DNA of 31,268 nt from CAG-411 sp045124315 (lineage in GTDB: Bacteria > Bacillota > Clostridia > Lachnospirales > Lachnospiraceae): positions 1 through 31,268 of the forward strand of contig JBGVLO010000041.1 of the NCBI GenBank assembly GCA_045124315.1, in the 5' to 3' direction. Every line of letters begins with the position of its first letter. The first letter of the stretch is position 1. The notes beneath the pieces are model-generated. The model did no database searches. It had not been told where the DNA came from and saw only the letters and a program-made list of their open reading frames with translations. The translations under genes and the position numbers were made by a program. Shown in pieces: positions 1 through 7,637 of the stretch.

Positions 1-714
1 CAACCGGTAGAAATGACCGTGACCAATGTGTACGAAAACAGCGTAGAATTACACTTTTGCAATCATTTCGATTTTTCTGTGGGATTTGGTTATAACTTCA
101 CCTTAGAAAAGAAAGAAAATGGTTACTGGAGAAAGGTACCACAAAGGGAGGATGCTTGGGATCCAATACCGAAGTTATACTTTACACTGGAACCGGGAGA
201 AGAGAAGAACTATGATGTTCCGGTTACTTTTGGAAGCTATTTCAACTCGCTTCCTTCCGGAACTTACCGCATAAGCACACAAATACAGGCTACAGACCCT
301 GCCTATAGGTCAAATGAATACCAAATCACTGCAAAAGCAACCTTCCAGGCACTTGCAGAAAGGGATGTTATTTTGGACCAATACAATTATATAAAACTAA
401 ATTCCCCTAATTTCAGGCCTGACGACGGGTTATATACTATTAAAAACGAAGCGGATTTGTCTAAAATCTTTGGTAATAAAATTCCTGATAACCTGAAAGA
501 ATTGGATTTCACTTCAAATCATGTTTATACACAGTTAGTTAACTATAGTTCTGGTTCGTATTCACTCTCACTGGATGGTGCCATACTGGTAAGTGATGCT
601 TCGAATCCTTATGTTCTGTTTGACTACACAACCATATGCCCATCTGGAAACATAGTCACCTGTGATACAGTCTCCTATCTACTATACGCAGTAGTTCCCA
701 TAAACGAACAATAA
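1..714 (+). CDS. Ig-like domain protein, 5' end outside the window
   Basis: The reading frame is open from base 1 (it enters with Q-P-V-E), so the ATG at 13 is probably internal and the gene starts upstream. The 237 visible residues fall into two parts. The first (about 1-115) has the beta-rich pattern of a bacterial Ig-like domain: NVYENSVEL, then YNFTLEKKENGYW, then LEPGEEKNYDVPV and LPSGTYRI. The second (about 140-237) is a different beta-rich unit with a run of short strands (YSLSLDGAILV, YLLYAVVP) that resembles, by eye only, PrcB-type C-terminal domains. Proteins of this build in clostridia are usually secreted lipoproteins, but the signal peptide would lie off the window, so localisation is inference. 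A hairpin terminator follows at 737. Substrate or partner is unknown. Confidence 0.7.
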   Translation, partial: QPVEMTVTNVYENSVELHFCNHFDFSVGFGYNFTLEKKENGYWRKVPQREDAWDPIPKLYFTLEPGEEKNYDVPVTFGSYFNSLPSGTYRISTQIQATDPAYRSNEYQITAKATFQALAERDVILDQYNYIKLNSPNFRPDDGLYTIKNEADLSKIFGNKIPDNLKELDFTSNHVYTQLVNYSSGSYSLSLDGAILVSDASNPYVLFDYTTICPSGNIVTCDTVSYLLYAVVPINEQ

Positions 715-736
715 TCAACCATTCAATTCTCGACTT

Positions 737-766
737 AGACCCTGTTTTCAGGGTCTATTTTTTTCC
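737..766 (+). terminator. Rho-independent terminator after the Ig-like gene
   Basis: An 8-bp perfect stem (AGACCCTG at 737-744, CAGGGTCT at 749-756) with a TTTT loop is followed by a T-rich tract to 766. It lies 23 bases after the stop codon at 714. Confidence 0.85.
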
Positions 767-836
767 ATTTGGCCAAAAAGAATATTATTATTCGCTTTGT
801 ATATTCTGGCACTTTATAAATGCCCTGGGCCGAACT

Positions 837-953
837 GTAACTGATTTGGGCAATGCTGCGCATGAAAAATTGCACAAATCTGCACACGGTAGACTTACAT
901 ACGGTATTTTCGGCACCGAAAATACCTACCTTTGAACAGAAATGAACTGTGAC
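837..953 (+). repeat. Diverged copy of the structured repeat found at 9189-9320
   Basis: This stretch follows the same order of elements as the mobile copy at 9189-9320. It has a GTAAC start, a GCAA/CGCATG/TTGC segment (851-872), a perfect inverted repeat (GGTATTTTCGG at 903-913, CCGAAAATACC at 916-926, 2-base centre), then GAACAG and an AACTGTGAC end (945-953) resembling AACTGTTAC. No matching target duplication is visible, so it is an older or degraded copy. It fills most of the 347-base gap between the Ig-like gene and the chemoreceptor. The alignment was made by eye. Confidence 0.5.
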
Positions 954-1002
954 AACAATACAAAATATTTCTTGGAAATATGTGGAAAGAAAAAGAAAAA
1001 TA

Positions 1003-1011
1003 TGTTATAAT
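1003..1011 (+). promoter_or_regulatory. Extended -10 promoter of the chemoreceptor gene
   Basis: TGTTATAAT matches the extended -10 form (TG-N-TATAAT), 50 bases before the ATG at 1062. No good -35 hexamer is present at the usual distance. This fits an extended -10 sigma-A promoter, although a motility sigma factor site was not excluded. Confidence 0.5.
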
Positions 1012-1061
1012 CTTCTAGTGAGAACAAATCAAATATTATAGCTTTAAGGGGGTATTAAGTT

Positions 1062-3155
1062 ATGAAACTTACAATGAGAAAAAAAATTATTGCAGTTGTT
1101 TTGTTATGTGTAATTGTTGTTACGGGTATTTCTGGAGGAGTAGGTATTGCCAGCTCTACCAATGTCTGTATTGATCAGAGCAAAGAGATCCTAAAGGATC
1201 AGGTGGGGGTACAGGCAGAGAAGTTAAATTCTTCCATGATACAGATTGAGAGTACGGTAGATATGCTGGCGGAACAGTGTATGGGGAAACTGGATGACTT
1301 CTCAAAGTTTCAGACAGATGCAAAATATGTGGAAGATTACACCAAGGGTATCGAAAATATGCTTCTGACATCCGCTGAAAACACAAAGGGTGCTTTGACC
1401 TGTTACATTCGATATAATCCGGAATTCACAGATCCAACATCCGGAATCTTTTTAACCAGGGATAATACAGAGAGTGATTTTGCAAGTGTAACTCCAACGG
1501 ATTTTTCAGCCTATGACCCAACAGATTTAGAACATGTAGGCTGGTACTACATCCCCGTTAACAACGGAGAGCCACTTTGGATGGATCCCTACATTAATGA
1601 GAATATCAATGTATATATGATTTCCTATGTTGTGCCATTGTACATAGATGGTACGTCTGTGGGCATTATCGGAATGGATATCGATTTTACCCAGTTGCAG
1701 AATGAGCTTGCAGAGATGCGTTTGTTTGACACCGGATACGCCTATCTTCTCAGTGCAGGAGATTCTATCTTATATCATCCGGAACTGGAAGTAGGAAGTG
1801 CTCCTGCAGAGGATACCAAGTATGGCATGAAAGCAGTGGGAACATTAGTTGGAGATGCTTCAAAGGCTGGCGAGACTACTCGTCTTGTTTCGGATAAAGA
1901 AGTCTATTATACCTGTTATTACACTTTACAAAATGGCATGAAATTAGGCGGTATGGTAGACCGTGTGGAAATCATTGCAAAAGGAAAACACACCGGTGAG
2001 CTGATTTTCTATACAGCACTTGCTGCTTTTATCCTAACAATAGGAATCGGATATGCGTTTAGTGTTTCCATTTCCGCTCCAATCAATGCAATGGCAAAGG
2101 AAGTGGAACGTTTAGCAACGTTCGATTTCCGTAAGAATCCTAAGATGAAACGCCTGGCAAAGCGAAAAGATGAGATTGGAACAATGGGACGCTCGATAGA
2201 AATCCTTCAAAATTCTCTGGTGCAGATGGTACAAAATATACGAACTGACGCAGATTCTGTACAGGAAGCCTCTGTAAAGATGAGTGAACGTGCGACTATG
2301 GCTGGTAATTCCGTCCATGAAATTGAAACAGCAATCAACGATGTGGCATCCGGTGCCAGCGATCAGGCGCAGGAGACACAGACTGCAACCGAACATATTC
2401 TTCATATGGGCGAGATTGTAGGAAATACGGATCAGGTAGTCGGTCAGTTAAAAGAAAGCTCTCAAAAGATGGGCAAGAACAGCAATCAGGCATATGAAAT
2501 TTTAATAGAACTTAGTAATGTCAACCAACGTACAAAGTCTGTTATTGCAGAATTAAAACAGCAGACTGGAGAGACAAATTTATCCGTAGAGAAGATTCAG
2601 CAAGCGGTACAGGTAATTACAGATATTGCAGAAGAAACCAATCTCCTGGCACTGAATGCATCCATTGAGGCTGCACGTGCAGGAGAACAAGGGAAAGGAT
2701 TTGCAGTTGTGGCATCCCAAATCCAAAAACTTGCAGAACAATCCAATGAATCTGCCAATGATATCCAGAATGTGATTCAAGAGTTATTAAAGAACTCAGG
2801 CGTATCTGCAAGAATGATGGAAGATATTACAGGGGTAATCGAAAAACAGGATCAGGATGTGAAAAATACCGAGATCGCCTTCGAACGTGTGAAGGATGAG
2901 ATCGTCCGCTCCATGACCCACATAGAAGAAATTGCAGGTAAGACCCAGGAATTGACAGATATTCGTAATCAGGTCATTGATGTTGTTCAGGCTCTTAGCT
3001 CAGTTGCAGAACAGAATGCGTCATCTTCTCAACAGACCAGTGCAACTACTGTTCAGGTAAATGATTTCATGGTAAAAATTTCGGATGAGGCTCATGAACT
3101 GAAAAAGATAGCCACAGAGCTACAAGATGGTGTACAGAAGTTTATTATTGAATAA
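1062..3155 (+). CDS. Methyl-accepting chemotaxis protein with a dCache sensor
   Basis: A 697-aa transmembrane chemoreceptor that senses an extracellular ligand and controls CheA kinase at the membrane. The N-terminus has a membrane helix (about 8-30). A roughly 280-residue periplasm-facing sensor follows with the dCache look (WYYIPVNNGEPLWMDPY and later VGIIGMDIDFTQL), the usual binding domain for amino acids and similar small ligands. A second membrane helix lies at about 312-332, then a HAMP linker and the coiled-coil signalling domain. The kinase-contact hairpin is unmistakable at about 524-551 (NLLALNASIEAARAGEQGKG). Glutamate/glutamine pairs in the flanking helices are probable methylation sites. 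A GGGGG ribosome-binding site precedes the ATG. No che or flagellar genes are nearby, so this is an orphan receptor and its ligand is unknown. Confidence 0.95.
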   Translation: MKLTMRKKIIAVVLLCVIVVTGISGGVGIASSTNVCIDQSKEILKDQVGVQAEKLNSSMIQIESTVDMLAEQCMGKLDDFSKFQTDAKYVEDYTKGIENMLLTSAENTKGALTCYIRYNPEFTDPTSGIFLTRDNTESDFASVTPTDFSAYDPTDLEHVGWYYIPVNNGEPLWMDPYINENINVYMISYVVPLYIDGTSVGIIGMDIDFTQLQNELAEMRLFDTGYAYLLSAGDSILYHPELEVGSAPAEDTKYGMKAVGTLVGDASKAGETTRLVSDKEVYYTCYYTLQNGMKLGGMVDRVEIIAKGKHTGELIFYTALAAFILTIGIGYAFSVSISAPINAMAKEVERLATFDFRKNPKMKRLAKRKDEIGTMGRSIEILQNSLVQMVQNIRTDADSVQEASVKMSERATMAGNSVHEIETAINDVASGASDQAQETQTATEHILHMGEIVGNTDQVVGQLKESSQKMGKNSNQAYEILIELSNVNQRTKSVIAELKQQTGETNLSVEKIQQAVQVITDIAEETNLLALNASIEAARAGEQGKGFAVVASQIQKLAEQSNESANDIQNVIQELLKNSGVSARMMEDITGVIEKQDQDVKNTEIAFERVKDEIVRSMTHIEEIAGKTQELTDIRNQVIDVVQALSSVAEQNASSSQQTSATTVQVNDFMVKISDEAHELKKIATELQDGVQKFIIE

Positions 3156-3167
3156 CGGAACTATGTT

Positions 3168-3205
3168 TTTTTCATGTTTCTTTTTCATGTTTAAAGTTGT
3201 ATAAT
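3168..3205 (+). promoter_or_regulatory. Tandem 12-bp repeat and -10 box upstream of murC
   Basis: TTTTTCATGTTT occurs twice in tandem (3168-3179 and 3181-3192), directly followed by a consensus TATAAT at 3200-3205, 48 bases before the murC start. The -35 region is weak. The repeat could be an operator or simple sequence; the TATAAT is the firmer part. Confidence 0.4.
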
Positions 3206-3252
3206 GACTAGGACAGAGAATATCAAACACCAAAAGAAGGAAGTGTACAAAA

Positions 3253-4635
3253 ATGTATCAGATCGATTTTCAAAAGAAAGGTCATATTTATTTTATGGGG
3301 ATTGGCGGAATCAGCATGAGTGGTTTTGCTGAACTATTGCATGCAGAGGGCTTTACCATTAGTGGTTCCGACCAGAAAGAAACCAAGCTCACTTCTCATT
3401 TAGAGAGCCTTGGTATTACAGTAAAATACGGACAATGCAGAGAAAATATCACCAGTGATATTGACTTAGTCGTATATACAGCTGCTATCAGCAAAGACAA
3501 TGAGGAGTATCAGGCAGCCGTTTCTGCAGGTCTTCCTATGATGGATCGTGCAGAGATGGTTGGCCAGGTTATGAAGAATTATGAACGTGCCATCGCCATT
3601 TCAGGAACACATGGTAAGACCACTACTACTTCCATGGTTTCTCACATTTTTCTCGAAGCCAAGCTGGATCCTACCATTTCAGTGGGTGGCATCCTAAAGG
3701 CGATCCATGGAAACCTGAGAGTTGGCAAATCGGGCAACTTCATTACGGAAGCTTGTGAATATACCAACAGCTTCTTAAAGTTCTACCCTACTATCAGTAT
3801 GATACTTAATATAGAAGAAGACCATATGGATTTCTTTAAAGATATCAATGACATCCGCCATTCTTTTGAGCAGTTTACGGATCTGCTTCCTGAGACGGGA
3901 CTGCTCATTATAAATGGTGAGATCGATAACTATGAAGAGATTTCCAGTCATTGCAAAGGTAAGGTTCTCACTTATAGCGTAACCGATGCTGCCTGCAATT
4001 ATTCTGCTACAAATATTTCTTATGATGAGATGGGCAGAGGTGCTTTTGATGTGGTCGAGAATGGAACCGTCATCGGTCATATCCAACTCTCCGTAGTGGG
4101 ACAGCACAATATTTCCAATGCATTAGGCTCCATTGCTCTTGCACGTTATTTAAAGATCCCTATGGAGCAGATTACAGCAGGATTGAAAGCATTTGAAGGA
4201 ACGGATCGCCGTTTCCAATACAAAGGCGAGATCAGCGGTGTGACGATCATTGATGACTATGCACATCACCCAACAGAGATTGCCGCAACCTTAGAAGCAG
4301 CGAAAAAGTATCCACATAAGAAGACCTGGTGCGTATTCCAGCCACATACTTATACAAGAACAAAGGCATTTTTGGAGGATTTTGCAAAAGCACTCTCCAA
4401 AGCAGACAAGGTAGTGCTTGCAGATATCTATGCAGCCAGAGAGGTGGATCCCGGAGACATTTCTTCTGCTGATATTATGGAACGGATCCAAGATTTGGGT
4501 ACAGAAGCCTATTATTTTGAGACATTTGATGAGATAGAAAACTTTTTATTAAAAAATTGTGCCACAGGTGATATGTTAATAACTATGGGTGCCGGAGATA
4601 TTGTAAAAGTTGGAGAATCTCTATTAGGTCAATAA
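3253..4635 (+). CDS. murC: UDP-N-acetylmuramate--L-alanine ligase
   Basis: Cytoplasmic Mur ligase of 460 aa that attaches L-alanine to UDP-MurNAc using ATP, the first amino-acid addition in the peptidoglycan stem peptide. The family's usual length is matched. Visible signatures are the N-terminal Rossmann motif GIGGISMSG (16-24), the ATP-binding loop GTHGKTTT (118-125), the EACEYTNSF and NIEEDHMDFF motifs of the central domain, and DDYAHHPTE in the C-terminal domain. It starts at an ATG behind AAGGAAG. It stands alone rather than in a division/cell-wall cluster; murA lies 11 kb away on the other strand. DnaA boxes begin two bases after its stop codon. Confidence 0.97.
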   Translation: MYQIDFQKKGHIYFMGIGGISMSGFAELLHAEGFTISGSDQKETKLTSHLESLGITVKYGQCRENITSDIDLVVYTAAISKDNEEYQAAVSAGLPMMDRAEMVGQVMKNYERAIAISGTHGKTTTTSMVSHIFLEAKLDPTISVGGILKAIHGNLRVGKSGNFITEACEYTNSFLKFYPTISMILNIEEDHMDFFKDINDIRHSFEQFTDLLPETGLLIINGEIDNYEEISSHCKGKVLTYSVTDAACNYSATNISYDEMGRGAFDVVENGTVIGHIQLSVVGQHNISNALGSIALARYLKIPMEQITAGLKAFEGTDRRFQYKGEISGVTIIDDYAHHPTEIAATLEAAKKYPHKKTWCVFQPHTYTRTKAFLEDFAKALSKADKVVLADIYAAREVDPGDISSADIMERIQDLGTEAYYFETFDEIENFLLKNCATGDMLITMGAGDIVKVGESLLGQ

Positions 4636-4636
4636 T

Positions 4637-4891
4637 TTATCCACATTATCCACAGGGTTATCAACATTTTCTTGTTTGTATCCACTGTGGATATTTTTTG
4701 ATAACTTTCTCTTGTACTAAAAAAAATACATAACGTAAAGTCCTTATATTTCCACATATTACAACAATTTTCTTCAAAAATTTTCAACATTTTTTTCTTA
4801 TGTTCCACATTATCCACATTATCCACATATTATATAGTGGATAACTTGCCTGCTTGCCCTTTTTTGTCCACTTATGGTATGATGTGGATAC
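4637..4891 (+). promoter_or_regulatory. DnaA-box cluster between murC and the primosome operon
   Basis: Four perfect TTATCCACA boxes form two abutting tandem pairs (4637-4645 with 4646-4654; 4810-4818 with 4819-4827). Single-mismatch boxes are TTATCAACA at 4658-4666 (+), ATATCCACA at 4686-4694 (-), TTATCCACT at 4836-4844 (-) and GTATCCACA at 4883-4891 (-). Weaker matches lie at 4748 and 4801. The middle (about 4715-4800) is very AT-rich. The next genes encode a DnaD-domain protein and a helicase loader. The cluster is most likely a DnaA-responsive control site or DnaA sink; an origin is possible but less likely because dnaA and dnaN are not here. The remaining leader to 5054 holds no gene that I can see. 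Confidence 0.85.
4854..4883 (+). promoter_or_regulatory. Candidate promoter of the dnaD-like/dnaC operon
   Basis: TTGCCC (4854-4859) and TATGAT (4878-4883) are separated by 18 bases. One near-consensus DnaA box ends 9 bases upstream and another overlaps the expected transcription start, which is where DnaA would act as a repressor. The leader to the ATG at 5055 would be about 165 bases. Confidence 0.5.
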
Positions 4892-5054
4892 TAGTTTTGA
4901 TTTTCGGTCACTGTCAGAAAACAAACCTATTTTTCTAGTCTTTCAGTATGTGAACCAAGGACGTTCCTGACTAAAGCAACTTGTAGAGTAAGTTTCTTTT
5001 CTGGGCAAAACACTCTGTATAGAAATGCAGAGGATAAAAAAGAAGGAGGATACC

Positions 5055-6218
5055 ATGAATTTACATAACCATACTGCAGTGTCTATGACCTGCGTTTCCA
5101 ATTTTTTTATTGATTATTTCATGCCCCAGGCAAATGGGGATTATGTAAAAGTATATTTATACCTTCTTCGCATGACTCAGGAAGAACATTGTGACTTTTC
5201 TATTTCCTCTATTTCGGACCATTTTGATTTTACAGAGGGGGATGTGTTGCGTGCGTTGCGATATTGGGAAAAGGAACATCTATTATCGATCAGTCGACAG
5301 GAGGACGGCATCATTACTGACTTAATTTTACTGCCCCCTTATGAGAAAAAGACACCTAATAGAACTTCAAGACAGGTTGCTTCTCCTCATTCGGAACCTG
5401 CCGATGTCACTATGGACCGTCCCATTTCTTCCTCTGATACAAAACAAAACGAAACGGGAACGAATGCTCATGCTGCGACCTACAGGGAACCGTCTGCTTC
5501 GCAGGATAATTCAAAAAAGTCACGCAAAGAGTATTCCATGCAGGAATTGCAACAGTATAAAAAGGATGTGGACTACGACTCCATGCTTATGGTGCTGGAA
5601 GGGTACCTGGGGCATCCTTTAAACATAAAAGAGATACAGACTGCCACTTTTATTTATAAAGAGTTACAATTTTCTACCGATCTCATTTATCATCTCTATG
5701 AGTACTGTGTAGATCGCGGAAAATATCGCCCGGAATATATTGAACATGTGGCAATTTCCTGGGCAGAACAAAATATACAGACTCCGGACCAGGCTACTAA
5801 TGCCTCCCTTGCATACAATGCTGATTATTCCGCTGTAAGCAAAGCTTTTGGCATGCACCGTATGCCCGGAAAGGTAGAACAACAATTTATTCACCGCTGG
5901 GTCAAGGAATGGGGTTTTGACCAGTCTATGATCGTAGAGGCCTGCAATCGAACCTTATTGCAGATCAGCAAACCGGATTTTAAATATGCCAACTCTATTT
6001 TAGAACGCTGGCATAAGAACAATCTTCATACTCTGGAAGAGGTCAAAAAACAGGACGCAGATTACAAAAAGAACCGCTCCAACACTGCCTCACCCTCCAA
6101 CAAATCTGGCGCGGTGAACTCTAACAACAAATTTAACCAGTTTCCTCAGAGAAACTACTCAAAAGAAGACTATACTTCTCTTGAAAAACGCCTCTTAGCA
6201 AAGAGTCGAGAAACTTAG
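5055..6218 (+). CDS. DnaD-domain replication initiation protein
   Basis: A 387-aa DnaD/DnaB-family primosomal protein, expected to bridge DnaA at origin DNA and the helicase loader. I place the start at 5055 rather than the in-frame ATG at 5025, because AAGGAGG stands 5 bases before 5055 and nothing useful precedes 5025. Residues 1-95 look like a winged helix (NFFIDYFMPQANGDYVKVYL). Residues 100-160 are a polar linker. Two helical DnaD C-terminal repeats follow, at about 168-240 and 255-335, and each has the family's Y-xxx-(I/V)-xxx-W signature (Y228/V232/W236 and Y311/I315/W319). The tail is Asn/Ser/Lys-rich. The loader gene starts 16 bases after the stop, so the two form an operon under the DnaA-box region. 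Whether it matches B. subtilis DnaD or DnaB cannot be decided here. Confidence 0.9.
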   Translation: MNLHNHTAVSMTCVSNFFIDYFMPQANGDYVKVYLYLLRMTQEEHCDFSISSISDHFDFTEGDVLRALRYWEKEHLLSISRQEDGIITDLILLPPYEKKTPNRTSRQVASPHSEPADVTMDRPISSSDTKQNETGTNAHAATYREPSASQDNSKKSRKEYSMQELQQYKKDVDYDSMLMVLEGYLGHPLNIKEIQTATFIYKELQFSTDLIYHLYEYCVDRGKYRPEYIEHVAISWAEQNIQTPDQATNASLAYNADYSAVSKAFGMHRMPGKVEQQFIHRWVKEWGFDQSMIVEACNRTLLQISKPDFKYANSILERWHKNNLHTLEEVKKQDADYKKNRSNTASPSNKSGAVNSNNKFNQFPQRNYSKEDYTSLEKRLLAKSRET

Positions 6219-6234
6219 AATGGAGGTTTCCAAT

Positions 6235-7260
6235 ATGGCATTGAGAAACGAACAATACAATCGAATTTTACGTGAATATGATAGAAGACAGTTGGAAAAT
6301 CGCCACCAACTGCAGGACAGACAGGAAAAAGTATATGCTGCAATACCCGCTCTTCGTGAACTGGAAGCAGAAATTGCTTCCAACGCAGTAAAAGCTACCA
6401 AACTTACCCTGACGGGGGATGAAACAGCATTGGAGCGGCTTCGCGCGGAAAATGCAGAGCTTTCCGAGACGAAAGAAGCCCTGCTTATGGCACATGGATA
6501 TTCCAAGGATTATCTGACCCTGCAATATAGCTGTCCGGATTGTAAGGATACCGGCTATATTACTGATATGACCTGGTCGGATGAAGACCATGTACTACTT
6601 AGCAACAATAAATGTCATTGTTTTAAGCAGGCCATTGTAAATATGCTTTATCAGCAATCCAATATTCAAAATGCCATTGAAAAAGAAAACTTTTCCACCT
6701 TCTCTTATGATTACTTTGATCAAAATTCCATAGATGAAACCACTGGTCTTTCCCCATATGAAAATATCGTATATGTGGTCAATGCCTGCCAGAATTTTAT
6801 CCAGAATTTTGACGAGAAATTTGAAAACCTTTTGTTCTACGGAAATGCCGGTTCTGGGAAGACATTCCTTAGCAACTGTATTGCCAAAGAATTATTGGAC
6901 AGTTCCCACACCGTAATCTATCTGACTGCATTTGAACTGTTTGATATTTTGGAGAAACACAAATTTCACAACGACAATGATTTCAACATTGAGGAGCAGT
7001 TCCAGGGGATTATGGACTGTGACCTGTTGATCATTGACGATCTGGGAACAGAACTTAACAACAGCTTTACCAGCTCCCAGTTATACAACTGCATTAACGA
7101 GCGACTGCTTACAGAGCGTTCCACTATTATTTCCACTAATCTCTCCATTGATGAAATAAAGCAGAAATATAGCGAACGAGTTTTGTCACGCTTTATGGGA
7201 AATTATTCTATGCACAAGTTATATGGAAATGACATTCGTATTCAAAAACAACTTTCGTAG
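6235..7260 (+). CDS. dnaC: Replicative helicase loader, DnaC/DnaI type
   Basis: A 341-aa AAA+ ATPase that loads the replicative DNA helicase. The start at 6235 is chosen over 6220 because GGAGG (6222-6226) lies 8 bases before it and overlaps the other candidate. The N-terminal part is a charged helical region (1-95) followed by a four-cysteine zinc site (C100, C103, C127, C129), as in DnaI. The AAA+ core has Walker A GNAGSGKT (203-210), Walker B LLIIDD (264-269), sensor-1 STN (300-302) and a basic SERVLSRF box (313-320) containing the expected arginine finger. It is translated just after the DnaD-domain gene. No terminator is obvious after the stop; CAACT/AGTTG at the gene end is only a short stem. 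Confidence 0.93.
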   Translation: MALRNEQYNRILREYDRRQLENRHQLQDRQEKVYAAIPALRELEAEIASNAVKATKLTLTGDETALERLRAENAELSETKEALLMAHGYSKDYLTLQYSCPDCKDTGYITDMTWSDEDHVLLSNNKCHCFKQAIVNMLYQQSNIQNAIEKENFSTFSYDYFDQNSIDETTGLSPYENIVYVVNACQNFIQNFDEKFENLLFYGNAGSGKTFLSNCIAKELLDSSHTVIYLTAFELFDILEKHKFHNDNDFNIEEQFQGIMDCDLLIIDDLGTELNNSFTSSQLYNCINERLLTERSTIISTNLSIDEIKQKYSERVLSRFMGNYSMHKLYGNDIRIQKQLS

Positions 7261-7455
7261 TTGTTCAGAAGCAATGTCATGATGCTGGGGTCAAAAGGGG
7301 CCATTGGAAAAATACCAGATATACAACATAACAAGAGGACTCAGCAAATGTTTGGATATTTTTTCCATTTTCCTTGCCGCCTCTGAATCGACGAAAACGC
7401 CCTGTTTTACTGGAAAATCCCCTGTTTGCTTCGTGATTTTCCGACGGATTAATAC
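7261..7455. other. Gap without a convincing gene; possible relic or repeat
   Basis: No open frame here has a ribosome-binding site. On the - strand, related blocks of the form AAACAGGG-NN-TTTTC occur twice (about 7399-7425), and GGAAAATC/GATTTTCC at about 7411-7444 form an inverted repeat. Short overlapping - strand frames end near 7277 and 7291, the former with a hydrophobic C-terminus. This could be a decayed gene or a dispersed repeat; I cannot assign it. Confidence 0.25.
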
Positions 7456-7484
7456 TTGACGAACGCGTATAGAAATGATATAAA
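7456..7484 (+). promoter_or_regulatory. Sigma-A promoter of the PRPP synthetase gene
   Basis: TTGACG (7456-7461) and TATAAA (7479-7484) are spaced by exactly 17 bases, a near-consensus promoter. Transcription would start near 7491. Confidence 0.8.
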
Positions 7485-7490
7485 TTAAAT

Positions 7491-7637
7491 TGGAATCGAA
7501 CCAGCACACTTAGCCGCGTGGCTCATTGCTCGCGGAATTTAAGATATACAATTACTTATTAACAATCGTCTGTCTATGCCAGCTCCTTACTTTCCATATG
7601 CTGGACATACAGACCCCTAAAAAATGGAGGATATCTC
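7491..7637 (+). promoter_or_regulatory. Structured leader of the PRPP synthetase mRNA
   Basis: The roughly 147-base leader can form two hairpins: CCGCG (7514-7518) with CGCGG (7531-7535), extendable by flanking TTAA bases, and a long imperfect one pairing 7568-7583 with 7600-7614 (GTCTGT...ACAGAC, CCAGC/GCTGG). No known riboswitch class is recognised. The second hairpin ends 23 bases before the start codon, so an effect on translation or mRNA stability is possible. Confidence 0.4.

Noticed and set aside
4637..4891. Calling the DnaA-box cluster oriC
   Set aside because: No dnaA, dnaN, rpmH or gidA is nearby and most genes on the right side point toward the site. A regulatory or titration role fits better.
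5025..5054. Earlier start of the DnaD-domain protein
   Set aside because: The ten extra codons cover the ribosome-binding site of the better start at 5055.
7277..7509. Two overlapping short - strand open frames before prs
   Set aside because: They overlap the prs promoter and lack ribosome-binding sites; at most a relic.
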